Shown here: positions 25,199-37,350 of the stretch, piece after piece
Numbering within the stretch: the stretch's first letter is position 1
Layout: each line of letters begins with the position of its first letter
Source: Laetiporus sulphureus 93-53
Lineage: Eukaryota; Basidiomycota; Agaricomycetes; Polyporales; Laetiporaceae
Direction: 5' to 3'
Assembly (NCBI RefSeq): GCF_001632365.1
Contig: NW_024468515.1
Coordinates: 955,414 to 1,019,413, forward strand
Length of the DNA: 64,000 nucleotides
Translations under genes and position numbers: made by a program
The notes under the pieces: generated by a model
Told to the model about the DNA's origin: nothing
Database searches by the model: none
The model's input: only the letters and a program-made list of their open reading frames with translations

Positions 25199-27112
25199 TT
25201 TGGGTATCTCTTGGGTGTGGAATAAAGAGGAAAGGTTGTAAGGGGCAATTCTGCCGAGCACAGGCGTGCTCTTATAGGCGTGTCGAGTCTGGACATTGGA
25301 CGAGATGGCGTGGAGAGGACAGCTCGGACCGTGTGCGGTGGGGAACGGAACGTTCTGGGCAGGGGCGCTACAGACAGCGGCCGCATGCGGACTAATCCCG
25401 CGGAGCATCATCGGCCTGTGGGGCACATCATATTGAAGGGACGGTGACGGAGGATGCAGATCTATCAATTGTCATTCGAAGTCCCTCGGCGCAGCATACA
25501 TGCTCTGTTGGGTCCTCTGTGGATATCTCAGCTATGGCTCACGGTGAGTAGCATTATCCGGTCATGCAGGAAGTGTATGAAGAATTCGGCCTTTCCCATC
25601 AAAAGAATAATGTGGAAAAGGTCTGTTTTGCACTTTCCTACGCGTTACTCTGCGCCTTGTTGACTTGAATCCTAATAGAGAGTCCCATGGCTTTGTTTTA
25701 AAGGTGCGAGGTCTACTTTCAGAAACTTCTAGCCTTTCTCAAAGGAGTAGATCTGTGAACATATCATTGGTTCCGTCTGAAACACACCTCTAGAGCATAT
25801 GAACGTGTCTACGAATTGCATTCTCTGTCCATTGGAACTTCGCCTCAATCTCAAAAGGTGACCCTGGGCTAATCCTGGATTCATATTGTCTATGGAGCTG
25901 TTATGCTGGGTTCGCTTATTTGTCTTGTTGAAAGTCCAGGATGTGCGCTGTACTCATGAGACCCTTGTTCTGTAAGTACGCGCGTTCTCTAAGCCTATAA
26001 TGGCGATCTCATGATGCAGCCCCAACTCCAACGGCGCTTTCGAGGTAAACGCTCTTGACTCGGAAGGGCTTGCACCGACTCAATCACTGTACTGGATGAA
26101 CGTGGCAGAAGTATATCTCTTTTCAAACCGATGCTTTCGTACGTTCTCGTTGCCGGTCAATTGACGGTCTTCTTGGTGCAGAGAATCTCGGAATAAAACT
26201 CATGCCGGACTGATGGCGGCTTGTCTGCCGGCGCGTGTGCCGATTGCGCTATTGATTGCTGCTACGTGTCGGAGACGGTAATAACCCCCACTCACTCCAC
26301 CCCCCCCCGGCCGTGCATGGTGAGTGATTTATAAACCATATTCGCATATTATAGCGACCCACGGCTAACGATATCAAGCAGGCCGCAGCCACTTCAAGTT
26401 CTCCTCCGCATGTGAAACATATGTGGCCAGTGACGGCATTATATCGAGTCCGTGTTGACCTTGACGTTCTTTCCGACATCCGCCCCAAACATGTGCCCGG
26501 TCCGAAATGTGATCCTTCGGTGCAAAAGTGTACAAGATCTCCCGTTCGGCACGCTACCAGCATCACCGATATATGAAACACTGGAGGCGCGGTGATCCTT
26601 GGGTCGCATCCGATTTGTCGGATTCGCATCATGCCACACCGAATGGTGTCATGGCACGATTCACCTATGGCACTCGGACTTTTCTCGCGCCGCTCACCGA
26701 CACCGACGGTGTGTGGACACCACCAGCGGTATGCGTATAGGAGATTGGGATGCCAATGTTATGCACCTGTGAGCATATTTCGTAGCTCATCTGCTGTGCC
26801 AATGACTGTTGTGCCTGTATGGCTTCCTAGGAGTGTGCAGAATCACCATATTTCTCGGCACTAGCTGCTGATATGAAAATGTTGCATCGACCTCCCATCA
26901 AGTATAACCGTGCATATTCTGGTTCCATTGGGGACGCGATCTTCCGCTCTTGCTGTTGCACTGACGCCTGACGCTACGGCCGTTGATTATAAATCTTAAC
27001 TCATTTACATATCAACATCACGTAAAGGGCTGTCTGGATGTATATAATCATGGTCATCGTATGCATTTCAGATCATCATCTGGCTGAACATTGACCGCTG
27101 AACACTTTGCTG
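25199..27112. other. intergenic region upstream of xylulokinase and P450
   Basis: A 1.9-kb head-to-head spacer that must hold both promoters. A few hydrophobic snippets (for example near 25500-25550 and 25880-25960) might be decayed membrane-protein exons, but none can be joined convincingly. Confidence 0.4.
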
Positions 27113-29518
27113 ATGGCTTTTTACGCTCAGATAATTATCCCTATGGACATGATCCCAACGGTTGTCGCACTTACCAGCGTACTATGGATATTCTGGACGT
27201 ATCTGCGACATCGCAAAGTGAACTCGATCCTGAAGAACCTGCCGGGCCCCGAACCGGAGTCATTCTGGAAGGGTATTGCAGCCAACCACGTTCCGTGAAT
27301 TGTTCATTAACTCATGACATCCCTCAGGTAATGTTGGCCAGTACATAGACCGCCTTGGAGGAAAATTCCAGAGACATATTGCACTGGATTATGGCCTTGT
27401 TGTAAGGCTGCACGGGCTTGCTGGTGTATGAGTACATGCTCGACCCTTGATTCCCTCTAACTGACGCATGCATGCCATCAGATGCCTTTGCTTTATGTAG
27501 CTGACCCTAGAGCCTTGCACCACATGCTTATCAAGGAAGAGAGCACTTTCGAGGAGACCAAGATATTTTTGAAGTGCGTACGAAAGTCTGCATAGCTTTT
27601 CATGCTTCTCATCAAACTATAGAACTAATGCCACTGTCTTCGGGCCTTCGTTGGTTTCGACCGTCGGTATGCCAGTGAATCTGATCTTCAAGGCTTCCAT
27701 GCTCATTGTATTTATGGCTGCAGGCGAGCATCATCAGAAGCAGAAGAAGTCGCTCAGCCCGGCCTTTACAGTCAACCACATGCGTGAGATGCTCCCGATA
27801 TTCTACACAGTCGCCCATAAGGTCAGCGGAAATTCAGTTGGACAAGCAGTGCGGCTGATATTTCACACAGCTTCGGGACGCGATCGCAACCCGTGTCCGC
27901 GATGGCCAGCATGAGATCGATATACTGGGCTGGACAGGTCGGGCAGCGTTGGAGTTGATCGGACAAGGGGGACTTGGTTATTCTTTTGATCCTCTCACAA
28001 ATGATAAGAGAGACGCATACGCCGAAGCAGTCAAGGCATTCCTGTGAGTATACCGCGAAGTTTCATTCATTCAAAACGCGCGACTGACCCGAATTCGCTC
28101 AACCTGTCTACCATGAACTGGGTTGTCTCGCTAGCCCTGTTTTGCAAGAAACCAGCGTTTTTCGTCCGTTGTTACCTTACGTCTCGGGGGTCGGTCCGGC
28201 GTGGCTGCAACGATATATCATGGACCGCTTTCCCAGCAAGTGGGTCCGTGAAGTCAAAGCGATCGTAGATACAATGACAGAACGATCGAAAGAGATTTAT
28301 AATCAGAAGAAGGACGCTCTCGTCCATGGTGATAAGGCCATGGTACAGCAGGTCGGAGAGGGACGGGATGTCATGAGTATTTTACGTAAGGTCCCATTCC
28401 TATTTGCTCATTCAGCGTTATGTTAATATCGTTAACAGTCAAAGAGAACATGTTGGCCTCAGATAAGGATAAACTACCGGAGGACGAGTTGATTGCTCAG
28501 ATGTCGTAAGTTGCGCGTTATGCACGTAAGCGACATTGGGCCGTCTGCTCACGTTGTCACAGTACCCTGATAATTGGAGCTCTGGACTCGACATCTAGCA
28601 TGTTATCACGGATCCTTTTGCTGCTGGCAGAACATCCAGATATGCAAGAAAAACTCCGAGCTGAGGTCCTGGCCGCGCATGCTGCAGATAGCATACCTTA
28701 CGACGTGCTGAACAGTCTTCCTGTCTTGGATGCTGTATGCAGAGAGACTCTGCGGCTGTGAGTGTAGAATCTAGCTTTGATGTCCTCTCATATGTTACTC
28801 AACTACACATATTTTATTTAGCTATCCTCCGGCCACTTATCTGACCCGTGTGTGCGTGTAGTTAACTTAAGCGATCATTCTTCCGCTGAAAATATATCCT
28901 CTTTTGCAGACCCAATAAGGATGTCGTCCTTCCGTTGTTGGAACCTGTGTGCGGCAAAGACGGCAAGTTGATTCGAGAAATCCCCGTCACGGCAGGCATG
29001 GAAATTATTATTGGCGTGCTGGGCTGCAACGCCAACAAGGTTCTGTGGGGAGAAGATGCTCTCGAATGGAAGCCAGAACGCTGGCTGTCTCCGCTTCCTA
29101 CATCGGTGACGGAGGCTCGCATCCCAGGAGTCTACTCCAATCTGTGAGTTTACTCGAGTGCAATACACTTCAATTCTCATATTCGTTTAGGATGACTTTC
29201 CTTGGAGGCAAGCGCGGTTGCCTGTGAGTATATCGACTATTAGTCAGCGATTTCGCTTATGAGCATCAATATGCAGCGGATTCAAGTTCTCCGAGATGGA
29301 AATGAGTACGTTTATAGTATTCGTGCATGTTGAGGCTGGCGTCTAACATGCATTTCGATCCTAAAGAGATCGTTTTGTCTGTTCTTCTCTCGACCTTCAA
29401 GTTTGCCTTGACGGATAAGGATATTTTCTGGAACGTCGCAATTGTATGGTACCCGACAGTTGGCCAGGACACAATCAAGGCGCAGATGCCTCTCAAGGTC
29501 GAATTGCTGTCTCGCTGA
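27113..29518 (+). CDS. cytochrome P450 monooxygenase
   Basis: A membrane-anchored haem monooxygenase of the fungal microsomal type; the substrate is unknown. Fourteen exons join without a break: 27113-27272, 27328-27425, 27482-27573, 27623-27666, 27724-27821, 27871-28043, 28135-28385, 28439-28505, 28563-28757, 28822-28851, 28910-29143, 29191-29223, 29277-29305 and 29367-29518. They give 551 residues. It has an N-terminal anchor (IPTVVALTSVLWIFW) and a proline hinge (LPGPEPESFWKG). The I-helix is TLIIGALDSTSSML, with Asp-Ser-Thr in place of the usual AGxxT. The ExxR is ETLR (28744-28755), the PERF-type motif is WKPERWL, and the haem loop FLGGKRGC-LGFK is split over exons 12 and 13. The style recalls CYP5144/CYP5150-like mushroom families, which is an inference. 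There are no other biosynthetic genes nearby. Confidence 0.93.
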
Positions 29519-30075
29519 AGCCGTTATGGGAGCCTTTCACATAGTAGAATTTCGTTTCGATAAGTATGAAGTTTATTACGCCTCTTCGGCTTCGAGATGG
29601 AGAGATTAACAGATTGACAGGGTCGTTTATCAAGACTTCTTTCGCCTGCCATGATCCTGCGCTTTACGAAGCCTTCATATAGTTCGTGTCGCATCATTTA
29701 CACCATGTAATGGTCCGGAGTGAGCGATTGTCCGGTCTGCAAGGATCAAACAGTGAACTGCTCGCTATCCGTGCACCTCAGCTTTTGGTGGATAAATCAA
29801 CTTGATGCGGCTGCTCAACGGCACGAAAATCGTTTGATCTCTGGAGGCACAAGCAGCGCGCTATTGGACGTGATCTGATACAAGCCTCTATAAGTTCTAG
29901 TTCGCATGCGTAGCGCATGCTTATTCTGTAGCGACATTGTAAACGCAGAGCCATCAAGGATCCTGCAATGTCATATACTCACCTGCGATGGAAGGCAGTT
30001 GTAAAAAGCTACTCTGAGCATCCCTTTCCGGATTGTCTGGACAAATGACGTATCGCGTGAAGGCGGCAATTCGAA
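29519..30075. other. intergenic region between convergent P450 and DUF6533-like gene
   Basis: About 550 bp containing the 3' ends of both genes. Nothing else is recognised. Confidence 0.6.
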
Positions 30076-31592
30076 TTATATATCACTAACGTCGATATCA
30101 TCGTCATGATTGTCGATAGCGTTACGCAGGTCCAGCAAACACCGCGAGATCAGAATTGATGATATGCTGAGGTAAGTTCAGCGAGAGCGTCATGACAAAT
30201 TGCTAAACGTACGGCACCATGAATGTTGTTATGACTTCGGCGTAAGACTGGAGAAGCTTGTGTGAGCCAATTGAAGATCCTGCAGCGTGTAGCAGAACAA
30301 ACCCAATAAATCCACGTAACTATATCGATCACGTTCAAGATGAGCATGATGCTAAGAGACGCTTAGTGGTGGCTCATCAGCGAATCATTCATATGCTCCT
30401 ACGCGAAATATAGATATCCTGCGATAGTCCGGAGCTCATGAGGGAGCAGTTCGCTAAATAGAATTACTCGCTCACCGTTGCGCATCAGTAGACTCGCAAG
30501 AGATGTATGATGCCCCAGGCTTCGTACAGCTTTCAGATGTTCCCGGGAATGATACCACGTCACCACCAGATAGACCAGATCAGAGATCATGGCACAAGTG
30601 CGGGTGAATATAATCACTGCATAACAAGTGCACAAGGTTCCCAATAAATCCCGACGAAGGACTTGGTTACCTACTTCTGCATCAAAAACATATCACTCGA
30701 GTCAGAAGTGACGATAAAGTGGGTACACGCACTTGCGGTTCACGTCCACAGATAGTTTCGTTTCGTTGACACAAGCCAGGCCGTATGAGTACAGCGTCGG
30801 ACCATGTAGCGCTCGTTGTGTGGAAAAGTTGACCTGATCATTTAGAGGTAATCCTCGCGTATACAAGCAGAAAAAGACGAATCAACTCACCACGTTGGCG
30901 ACAAACGGGACTATACCAAAGATTAAAGTCACTGTTGTTGGCCTCCAATCCCGACCAGTCAAAGCCCAAACACGAACACCGGAGAAGGCTTCACGGAGCT
31001 CACCATGAGTCTCGCGCTGAGTCACGGTGAGCACTACCCACCGGCAGAAACGGCGAAAAATGTAAGCAGAGAGATTACTTCGATGACCTCCACCACCTCA
31101 CAGCTGAACATGATCACAACAATTTCTTTAGGATGTAGGACGAGTAAGAGGCTCGGGTCAACCTTACCTCTACTATATACCGTGAGACTCATCCACAGTG
31201 ACTCAGCAGATACACTCACGATTTGGGTTGTCTGAGGGTCATGATACACTCTAAGCAGGACGGCAATGACCCAGATTGGCGGCACATAACGATTAATGAG
31301 AAAAACGGCCGGAGACATCGACATCTTTCCTTTCCATATTAGGCGGGCCTCTTGATCTACTGTGAGAGCATATTCATAGCACAGTACCACTGCAGGCAAC
31401 AGATGGACACGTTGAACAGGGTTAACGATCATTGAGATCTTGAGATGTTTGGCGGTGACTGACCGCATGCCGCTTGAGCACAGTAGCTGCCGACGCAGCT
31501 AGAAACGGCAGGACCTGAAATATAGTGCAACTTGGATACGCGGGAAGCTTGTACGCTTACTATATCTCCAATTCTTCAATGTTCAGTGCCAT
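30076..31592 (-). CDS. DUF6533-like seven-span membrane protein (start unresolved)
   Basis: A multi-exon integral membrane protein resembling the basidiomycete DUF6533 family, whose function is unknown. The signature block CYEYALTVDQEARLIWKGK followed by FLINRYVPPIWVIAVLL lies near 31370-31220. Later exons read ELREAFSGVRVWALTGRDW then RPTTVTLIFGIVPFVAN (about 31000-30895) and contain hydrophobic LCTCYAVIIFTRTCAMISDLVYLV. The last exon carries ISSILISRCLLDLRNAID, then an acidic tail DNHDDDIDVSDI and TAA at 30078-30076. These blocks match the plus-strand gene at 38008-39595 (RDWRPTTV, ISSILISRCLLDLR), so the two are paralogues. ATG 31592 (MALNIEELEI) is a candidate start, but its donor would create a stop, so the 5' exons are uncertain. 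Confidence 0.62.
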
Positions 31593-32685
31593 TGGCGGAT
31601 GTTCAACTCGGGAGGGTAGGGCTGAGACTCGAGATGCAAAGTGGCTCGCGGTTGCCGATATAGGTTGATAGGTATCTATGTCGGCTATATATATGATATG
31701 TAATGCTATGTGTGGCAATGAAGTTGCACATATATGGGCAGCAGGATATCACTGTTTGCGAATTGGAAAATAGCAACGGTAACGCACATTCTAGGACTGC
31801 CATTGTCCCTGTGCTTCATGGCCGTGCCATGACAATGCAACAGAACAATGGCGTGATAGTGGTGCAGATGGGTGACTCGGTGATAGTCCAACCATTGCAA
31901 TGAACTGATGATGTGGCAGTGACTGAGTTCGAGGCCAGCCATGCCTCTCCTAGATCAGTCCTACACAGCAAATCTGAATATAATGTTAGCGTATTGACAC
32001 TCAGACTCGCTGGCAGGGGAGGATTTGCTTCTTGGCGAGATGCGGAAGCACATGTAAGCCAGACTCGAACCCGACTCCTGACTCATGCAAGCCGGCAAGG
32101 AATGCCTGGATCTCATTGCGCTTGCCGCGCTGACAGCCAGGCGATGGGCAGGTTTCGCTTAAATCGAAACACAGATTTCTACTACAGTGGCAGCATAGAC
32201 GAATTACGCATTGACGAGGAAAGCTACGACATCAGCGCACCTTACTCCTGCACGAAGCCACTGCAAATTAGGTAGTTATTAGGCAGCTGGCACCTTACTT
32301 CGATACCATAACTATCATCGGAGCATTAACTTAGACCTCGGTGATCAAGATCCTATCGCCCAAGAATCTTGAGGATGATCACTCCGAGAGACGTTTTCAT
32401 TCCACACTTGTCGAAAATCAATAAGATACATGCAGTTGGATGCAGTGCCCCTGCGGGGCGGATGACGGATGCAGTTGATGCAAGAGACCGCTGACGATAC
32501 ATGCTGAGTAAATGCTACGAAGATGCAAAAAGATGCTGGAAGCGGGATGAGACTGCACAGGCCATTGTTCGAACGAATGGGGTGTTGAACCCAGTGGCGG
32601 TGCCGGAAACAAATAAAGCTTTGGGTGTGAAAGCAATGGTGTTGAGACGTGATCGAGGAGGGGGAGATGATATGAAGAGCTGAGG
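31593..32685. other. intergenic region
   Basis: About 1.1 kb between the DUF6533-like gene start and the MTHFR 3' end. Short frames on both strands show no family motif. Confidence 0.55.
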
Positions 32686-34893
32686 TCAATGTCCGTTGAG
32701 GACTGGTGGCGCCTGGCCGTGTGCGGAGGCGAATTCCGCGCCTGCCTTGAAGAAAGGCTCGAATATAGCTTGTGGCTTCTTGTAATCATTATGCACGACG
32801 TTCACAAGGTAAAACGTATCCATGATGTCGTTGATGAGCTTGCGCGTGGGCGAATCTGGCTCATAGTAGTTGCTCCACTGACGTCCGAGCTCGTATGCCT
32901 CATCCTGAACGATACTTTTGGTCAACAGCATGCAACGCGACAACGTCGCTTGCACCTACCTTCCAAGCCATGAAGCTGATAGCCTCTACAATTGTCGGTT
33001 GGATGATCTCTTTGTTCGGGAACACCCCCCACGTGACAGCATTGGGCCCGTCTGAATGGGTGTTTGTTCGCAAGTCCCCGCGCTTGTTGAGAACGTAGTA
33101 TGTGATGTTGACGTCGCGCTCAATGTTGGGGAGGAGAGCGTCTAGAAGCTCCGGAGAGACAAAGAACTCCAAATATGCCTGAACGCACAGGCGACATCAG
33201 CGCCATGCTTATTGGGGTTGCCTTTCGGGTATACTGACCTTCTGGTAGACATATCCGTTTGAGGGACCCCAACCATGGATCCTGTCATCGCTCCGTGCCC
33301 CATCGACTGCGGGTTGTGAGTTGATGGTCAGGAACCCCATCTCGTTCAACTTTGCGAGCTGTGTTGAAATGACTGATGTTTCCGAGGACGGCGCCTCGTC
33401 TGACCATGGCAGTGCCGGTAATTTGCCTATGCAAAATTGAGCGAACAGCTTGCCAATGTCGACCACGGTTGTGGGACGATCCCACAGCTGAAGTGCTTCG
33501 TCTTTCTGTTTTCATAGACGTGGCGTTAACATCAATTTGCACTGCAATGACTAGGAGGGTAGCCTACACTTTGCTTGATCCACACTCCGTATCCGTCGAG
33601 TTCGCCATATGCCGGACTGCGCGAGTCACCGAATCGGCCGTTGGGGTACTCATCCCAATTCTCTGTGCGCGACAGATACGACTTGGTTCTGTTCGCCCAA
33701 AATATGGGACGGATGGTCTCAGTGCGTCGATTGGGAGTGAGGGACTGCAAAGACCAAGAATTAAGTAAAGCTGCGGTAGACACTTATGAGCAGACGTGCC
33801 TGTCTCCAAGGAAGAGGCTTGATCGTTTGAACGCGCGGAACGAGATGCAGTTCCTCCAATAACATACGAGTACCCTTCTCCAGGTTCATCGTGTAAAAGT
33901 GCAGGCCCCGGATGCCGAGCGGCTCTTTCAATATGCGGCGGCACATGTCTGCAACGAGCTTAATGCCAATCGCTCGAACCTTTTCGTCGTTGTTCTTGTG
34001 CGGCTCAAGCGCATCCATGAAAAACTGGGGAATCTTCGTCTTCGCGAGGCTGGTCGCTTTCATGAACCCGTTCCATGTCTGAATCGGCGCGATACCCGGA
34101 ATGATGGGTACCGTGATACCAGCAGCACGCACGGCATGCACCCAACGAATGAAGAGCTCGACATCGTAGAACATCTGCGTGAAAATGAAGTTCGCACCGG
34201 CGTCGATCTTCTCCTTGAGATATTTTAACTCCTGCTGGAACTCCTCGGGAGGGAGAAGCTCGTGTTGGGGGAAACCAGGGATGGCGATATCGAAATAATC
34301 GCCATATAAGCTGCGGATATGACGAACGAGGTCAATGCCGTGGACGAATCCGCCCTCGACCGCCTCCCACTCGACCTTGCCCATCGGGGGATCTCCACGC
34401 AGAGCAAGAATGTTGCGACATCCATGTTCCTTGGCTTCCTAACAGCGAACAGGGGAGCCATTACGCGACTTATCGTGGACCAGCTGAGCTGACTTACACT
34501 CAGGGCAATGTCCACTTTCTCCTTCGGCATATTCGTGCAAGTTAGGTGCATGCATGTCTCGATGCCAATGAGCTTCTGACATGTCTTGACCATCTCGGAC
34601 GTGAGGTCTGACGTGCGGCCGCCAGCATTCCTGCAATCGTCTCAGCGCACGACCTGCCTGCCGTATTTCGACCAGTACCCACCATGTAATGTCTATGAAC
34701 TCCGGACCGAGCGCTCGCATGCGCTCAATGCGATCGAGCAGATTTTGCAGACCCTATCAAGCAATAGACGTTGGAAGGCCCGCAGGCTGAGCTTCATGAA
34801 CCGTACCTGGGCCGTCCGAGGCGGGAAGTATTCAAAAGACCACCAGATGCGGTCCTCCTTTTCCGCCTGCGCTATTTTCTGGCTGATTTTCAT
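32686..34893 (-). CDS. MET13: methylenetetrahydrofolate reductase (MTHFR)
   Basis: Reduces 5,10-methylene-THF to 5-methyl-THF with FAD and NAD(P)H, supplying methyl groups for methionine synthesis in the cytosol. ATG 34893 begins [18 protein letters not shown], and the barrel starts [11 protein letters not shown] with the conserved Glu. Exon 1 is 34893-34807 and exon 2 starts at 34753 ([12 protein letters not shown]). Further barrel motifs are [61 protein letters not shown] and [10 protein letters not shown]. Then comes [15 protein letters not shown], which ends the catalytic half. The C-terminal regulatory half includes [46 protein letters not shown] and [16 protein letters not shown], ending TGA at 32686. 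Both halves typical of eukaryotic MTHFR are present. It could be the MET12 rather than the MET13 type. A half-LINE is inserted about 240 bp upstream of its start. Confidence 0.93.
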
Positions 34894-35130
34894 GATTATG
34901 AAGACGTGCGGTCGTAATTACGGAGCTTGTATTATAATAAGTTAGGATCTAGTTTGCATCGACAGCATGCAGAGACTAGGCAGAGAGGGTGGGCGGTGGG
35001 AGGAAGAGGGCGAGACGCTCACGACTTTCTCGGGCGCTCTTCTCAGCTGCTTCAAACTCGACCCACGCTTCTGGCTTTTCTCATTCGCCCATACTTCGAT
35101 CTAAAGTGCGGGGTTGTTTTATGTGTGCTC

Positions 35131-35144
35131 ATGTATGCTTAATG
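35131..35144. repeat. target-site duplication, left copy
   Basis: ATGTATGCTTAATG occurs here and again, without mismatch, at 37351-37364 immediately after the A-tail. It brackets the half-LINE. Confidence 0.9.
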
Positions 35145-35145
35145 C

Positions 35146-36660
35146 ATGGATCTTGAACCGCAACCACCATCTCCTTCCGCTAGCGCCGGGGGCTTGTCCT
35201 CCTCGTCAACGGAACTCGTACACACAGACTACACCCCCAAACTTACACTGGCTGTCCGACAGGCCTTACGGCAATGGCAGGCTCAGGGACCCTCTGAGCT
35301 GCTCACTGACATCGACTCTCTGGTCGATGCCGCTTTTGCGATTCATCAGGCAGTGTCTCGAGTCATCAGCCGTGCAGAGCTGTTGACCCGACGCAACCCT
35401 GACCTGGACGATCTCCATAAACAGCGCCTTAGGGCTGTCACGGACAAATACAACCCCTTCCCCACCGTCGGCTTCACCTCTCGACCAGAACCCACCCCTG
35501 TCCTATCCCCCCCTCCGACCACTGGACCCGACCTCACCGCAGCCCTCCAGGACCTTCGCTCCGCCCTCGATGCCAGGCTTGATGCCTTGGAGACTCGAAT
35601 GGCGACTGTGACTCCCCCGTCGCAGGTGAAGGCCCCCCCTCCTCCCAAACCTCAGGTACGTGGCACTCCCAAGAAGCGCTCGTACGCGGCAGCAGCCGCC
35701 CCATATCGTCCGGCTCCTCCCGTGACGACCCCGAATCCACCCACTCCCCCGAAGGCTCCTGGGCCCAAGCGCGCCCCCGAGCCTTTGAGGTATGTGGTTC
35801 GTTTTGCTGGCTCCGCGCCGGCACACTTGCTTCAGACACCCCCTGCCCAACTTGTCAGCGATGTGAATGCAGCACTGGCTGCGATACCGACTGCTGGAGG
35901 ACTGGCTGCACTCACGGCCTACCCGAGCTCCTCTGGCAACATCGTCCTGGCTTTTCCCGCTACCACCTCATACCGCCGCATCGACGAACACCTCCTGACC
36001 ATGCGTGCTGCCCTCAAGCTCGACCCGGACCAACACGTCTCCAGAGACGTCAAGTGGTCTAGGGTCCTCATCGGCAACGTCAGCACCAGGACAGATCCAG
36101 GTGACGCTGTCCACTCGACGTCGACTCTGTCGACCGAGCTCGTGAAGAACCCCGTGCTTGCACGCCTCCGCATCACCCAACCTCTGCGCTGGGCACGTCG
36201 ACCTGAGCAAATCGACGGTGCTCGCTCGTCCGTCGTCCTCGGCTTCGAAGACCCGGATGGCTCCATCCTCACCGCCCTCCTTCAGACCCCCCTCTTCGCT
36301 TTCGGTACTCCCGTCACCACGTCGCGCTGGTGTGATAAGCCGCGCCTCCGACAGTGTACGAGGTGCTGGGGTTATGGCCACCTCGCTGCAGGATGCACGA
36401 AGCCGCCCCGGTGCCATGTCTGTGCTGGCCGCCATCTCGAATCGGTGCACCGCGCTCGGTGCGCCATGTGCGCGAAGGAGAATCGCGCCGCCTCCGAACC
36501 CTGTGCTCACACGCATTGCGTGAACTGCCGTGGTCTCCACCATGCCGACTCTGACCAGTGCCCCAAACGCACCTCTTTCCGGAGCGCTGGCCCCGCTCCG
36601 ACCTCCTCTCTCGAGCGCCCCGCGCTGCCCTCTACTGGCGACTCGGATGTTGCTATGTAG
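35146..36660 (+). CDS. LINE ORF1 (Gag-like) protein with zinc knuckles
   Basis: A 504-residue nucleic-acid-binding ORF1 protein of a Tad1/I-like LINE. Residues 1-100 are helical. Residues about 110-215 are very proline-rich. A globular part (RYVVRFAGSAPAHLL to about residue 390) probably corresponds to the RRM-like domain of such proteins, which is an inference. Residues about 404-470 carry three Cys/His knuckles: CTRCWGYGHLAAGC (a clean CX2CX4HX4C), CHVCAGRHLESVH, and CVNCRGLHHADSDQC. The frame is intact and ends in TAG. The ATG is only two bases inside the target-site boundary, so the real ORF1 of the parent element may start further upstream and be N-terminally trimmed here. Confidence 0.88.
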   Translation: MDLEPQPPSPSASAGGLSSSSTELVHTDYTPKLTLAVRQALRQWQAQGPSELLTDIDSLVDAAFAIHQAVSRVISRAELLTRRNPDLDDLHKQRLRAVTDKYNPFPTVGFTSRPEPTPVLSPPPTTGPDLTAALQDLRSALDARLDALETRMATVTPPSQVKAPPPPKPQVRGTPKKRSYAAAAAPYRPAPPVTTPNPPTPPKAPGPKRAPEPLRYVVRFAGSAPAHLLQTPPAQLVSDVNAALAAIPTAGGLAALTAYPSSSGNIVLAFPATTSYRRIDEHLLTMRAALKLDPDQHVSRDVKWSRVLIGNVSTRTDPGDAVHSTSTLSTELVKNPVLARLRITQPLRWARRPEQIDGARSSVVLGFEDPDGSILTALLQTPLFAFGTPVTTSRWCDKPRLRQCTRCWGYGHLAAGCTKPPRCHVCAGRHLESVHRARCAMCAKENRAASEPCAHTHCVNCRGLHHADSDQCPKRTSFRSAGPAPTSSLERPALPSTGDSDVAM

Positions 36661-37350
36661 GGGCGAGTGCGACTTTAATTTCCACCACGTTCCTTCCTTC
36701 TTCTTTTCTAGCGCCCCCCGTCCGCTCCCCTCCGTCACCACAAGGCATGCCCGCACCGAATACGGGGTCAACATGCCGGCGTAGCAACACTTAAATGCAG
36801 GGGATCAGTTTTTATCCAGCCTGCTGCGTGGTAGGGTTCGCCGCACATCACCCATTCCTACTGTCGACTCCCTCTGGTTTCCTCCCCTTCCGCCCCGACA
36901 TCTCTTTGGCTGCCAACTCATTTCCGCCCTTCGGTCCGCCGTCGTGCAGTTCACTAACCCTGGTCCGCCGAGCTCTCCTCAAAGTCAACTGGGTAACTCC
37001 CCCCCTCAAGAGGGGTGACGAGGTTAGTTAGGTGGGAGTATCTTGGAGGTTCGATCCCCCCTAAACAGTGTTTCTAACGAGTCAACGGACTGGCCGAGGC
37101 GCGGTTTTCGTGTTGGTCGGGCATATGCATATGTTAGGTTGTCGGCGTTTGTGTGGTCCATGACACAGCTTACCGGGCTTCGTGCCCTTCTACTATACGC
37201 CTGCTCTGTTGCGTCCGTGGGGACCTGGTGTCCGTACGTTAAGCTTCTTCGCCCCCAGATGCGTCTGGTCCTCCGTTGTTACATGACATGTATTTACACA
37301 CCTCCGACCGCCCCTTCGGGGCGGGATATAAATTGTACACAAAAAAAAAA
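36661..37350 (+). other. 3' part of half-LINE: non-coding remnant and tail
   Basis: The stretch after ORF1 holds only short open frames. GGTTCGATCC at 37048-37057 resembles a Pol III B box. The last 50 nt form the tail hairpin and A-run. Confidence 0.6.

Larger units (their letters stand above)
35145..37350 (+). mobile_element. ORF1-only non-LTR element (half-LINE)
   Basis: A 2.2-kb insertion bounded by a perfect 14-bp target-site duplication and ending in a run of about ten A. It contains an intact Gag-like ORF1 (35146-36660) and 690 nt of downstream sequence. No endonuclease or reverse transcriptase motif is present. The 3' end folds as CCGCCCC-TTC-GGGGCGG followed by ATATAAATTGTACACAAAA, similar to the tail of the ORF2-bearing copy at 1-45. 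It must have been mobilised in trans by an ORF2-encoding relative, or it is an internally deleted LINE. The undamaged ORF and duplication argue for a recent insertion. It lies between the MTHFR promoter and a DUF6533-like gene. Confidence 0.9.

Noticed and set aside
27113..31592. A secondary-metabolite gene cluster around the P450
   Set aside because: No synthase, terpene cyclase or tailoring enzyme is nearby; the neighbours are xylulokinase, a DUF6533-like gene and MTHFR.
35968..36774. Minus-strand 268-codon frame opposite the half-LINE ORF1
   Set aside because: It is antisense to a clear zinc-knuckle ORF and has biased composition, so it is a frame shadow.
37021..37080. A tRNA gene at the GGTTCGATCC motif
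   Set aside because: I could not form an acceptor stem, D-arm or anticodon arm around it. Only a B-box-like motif is reported.
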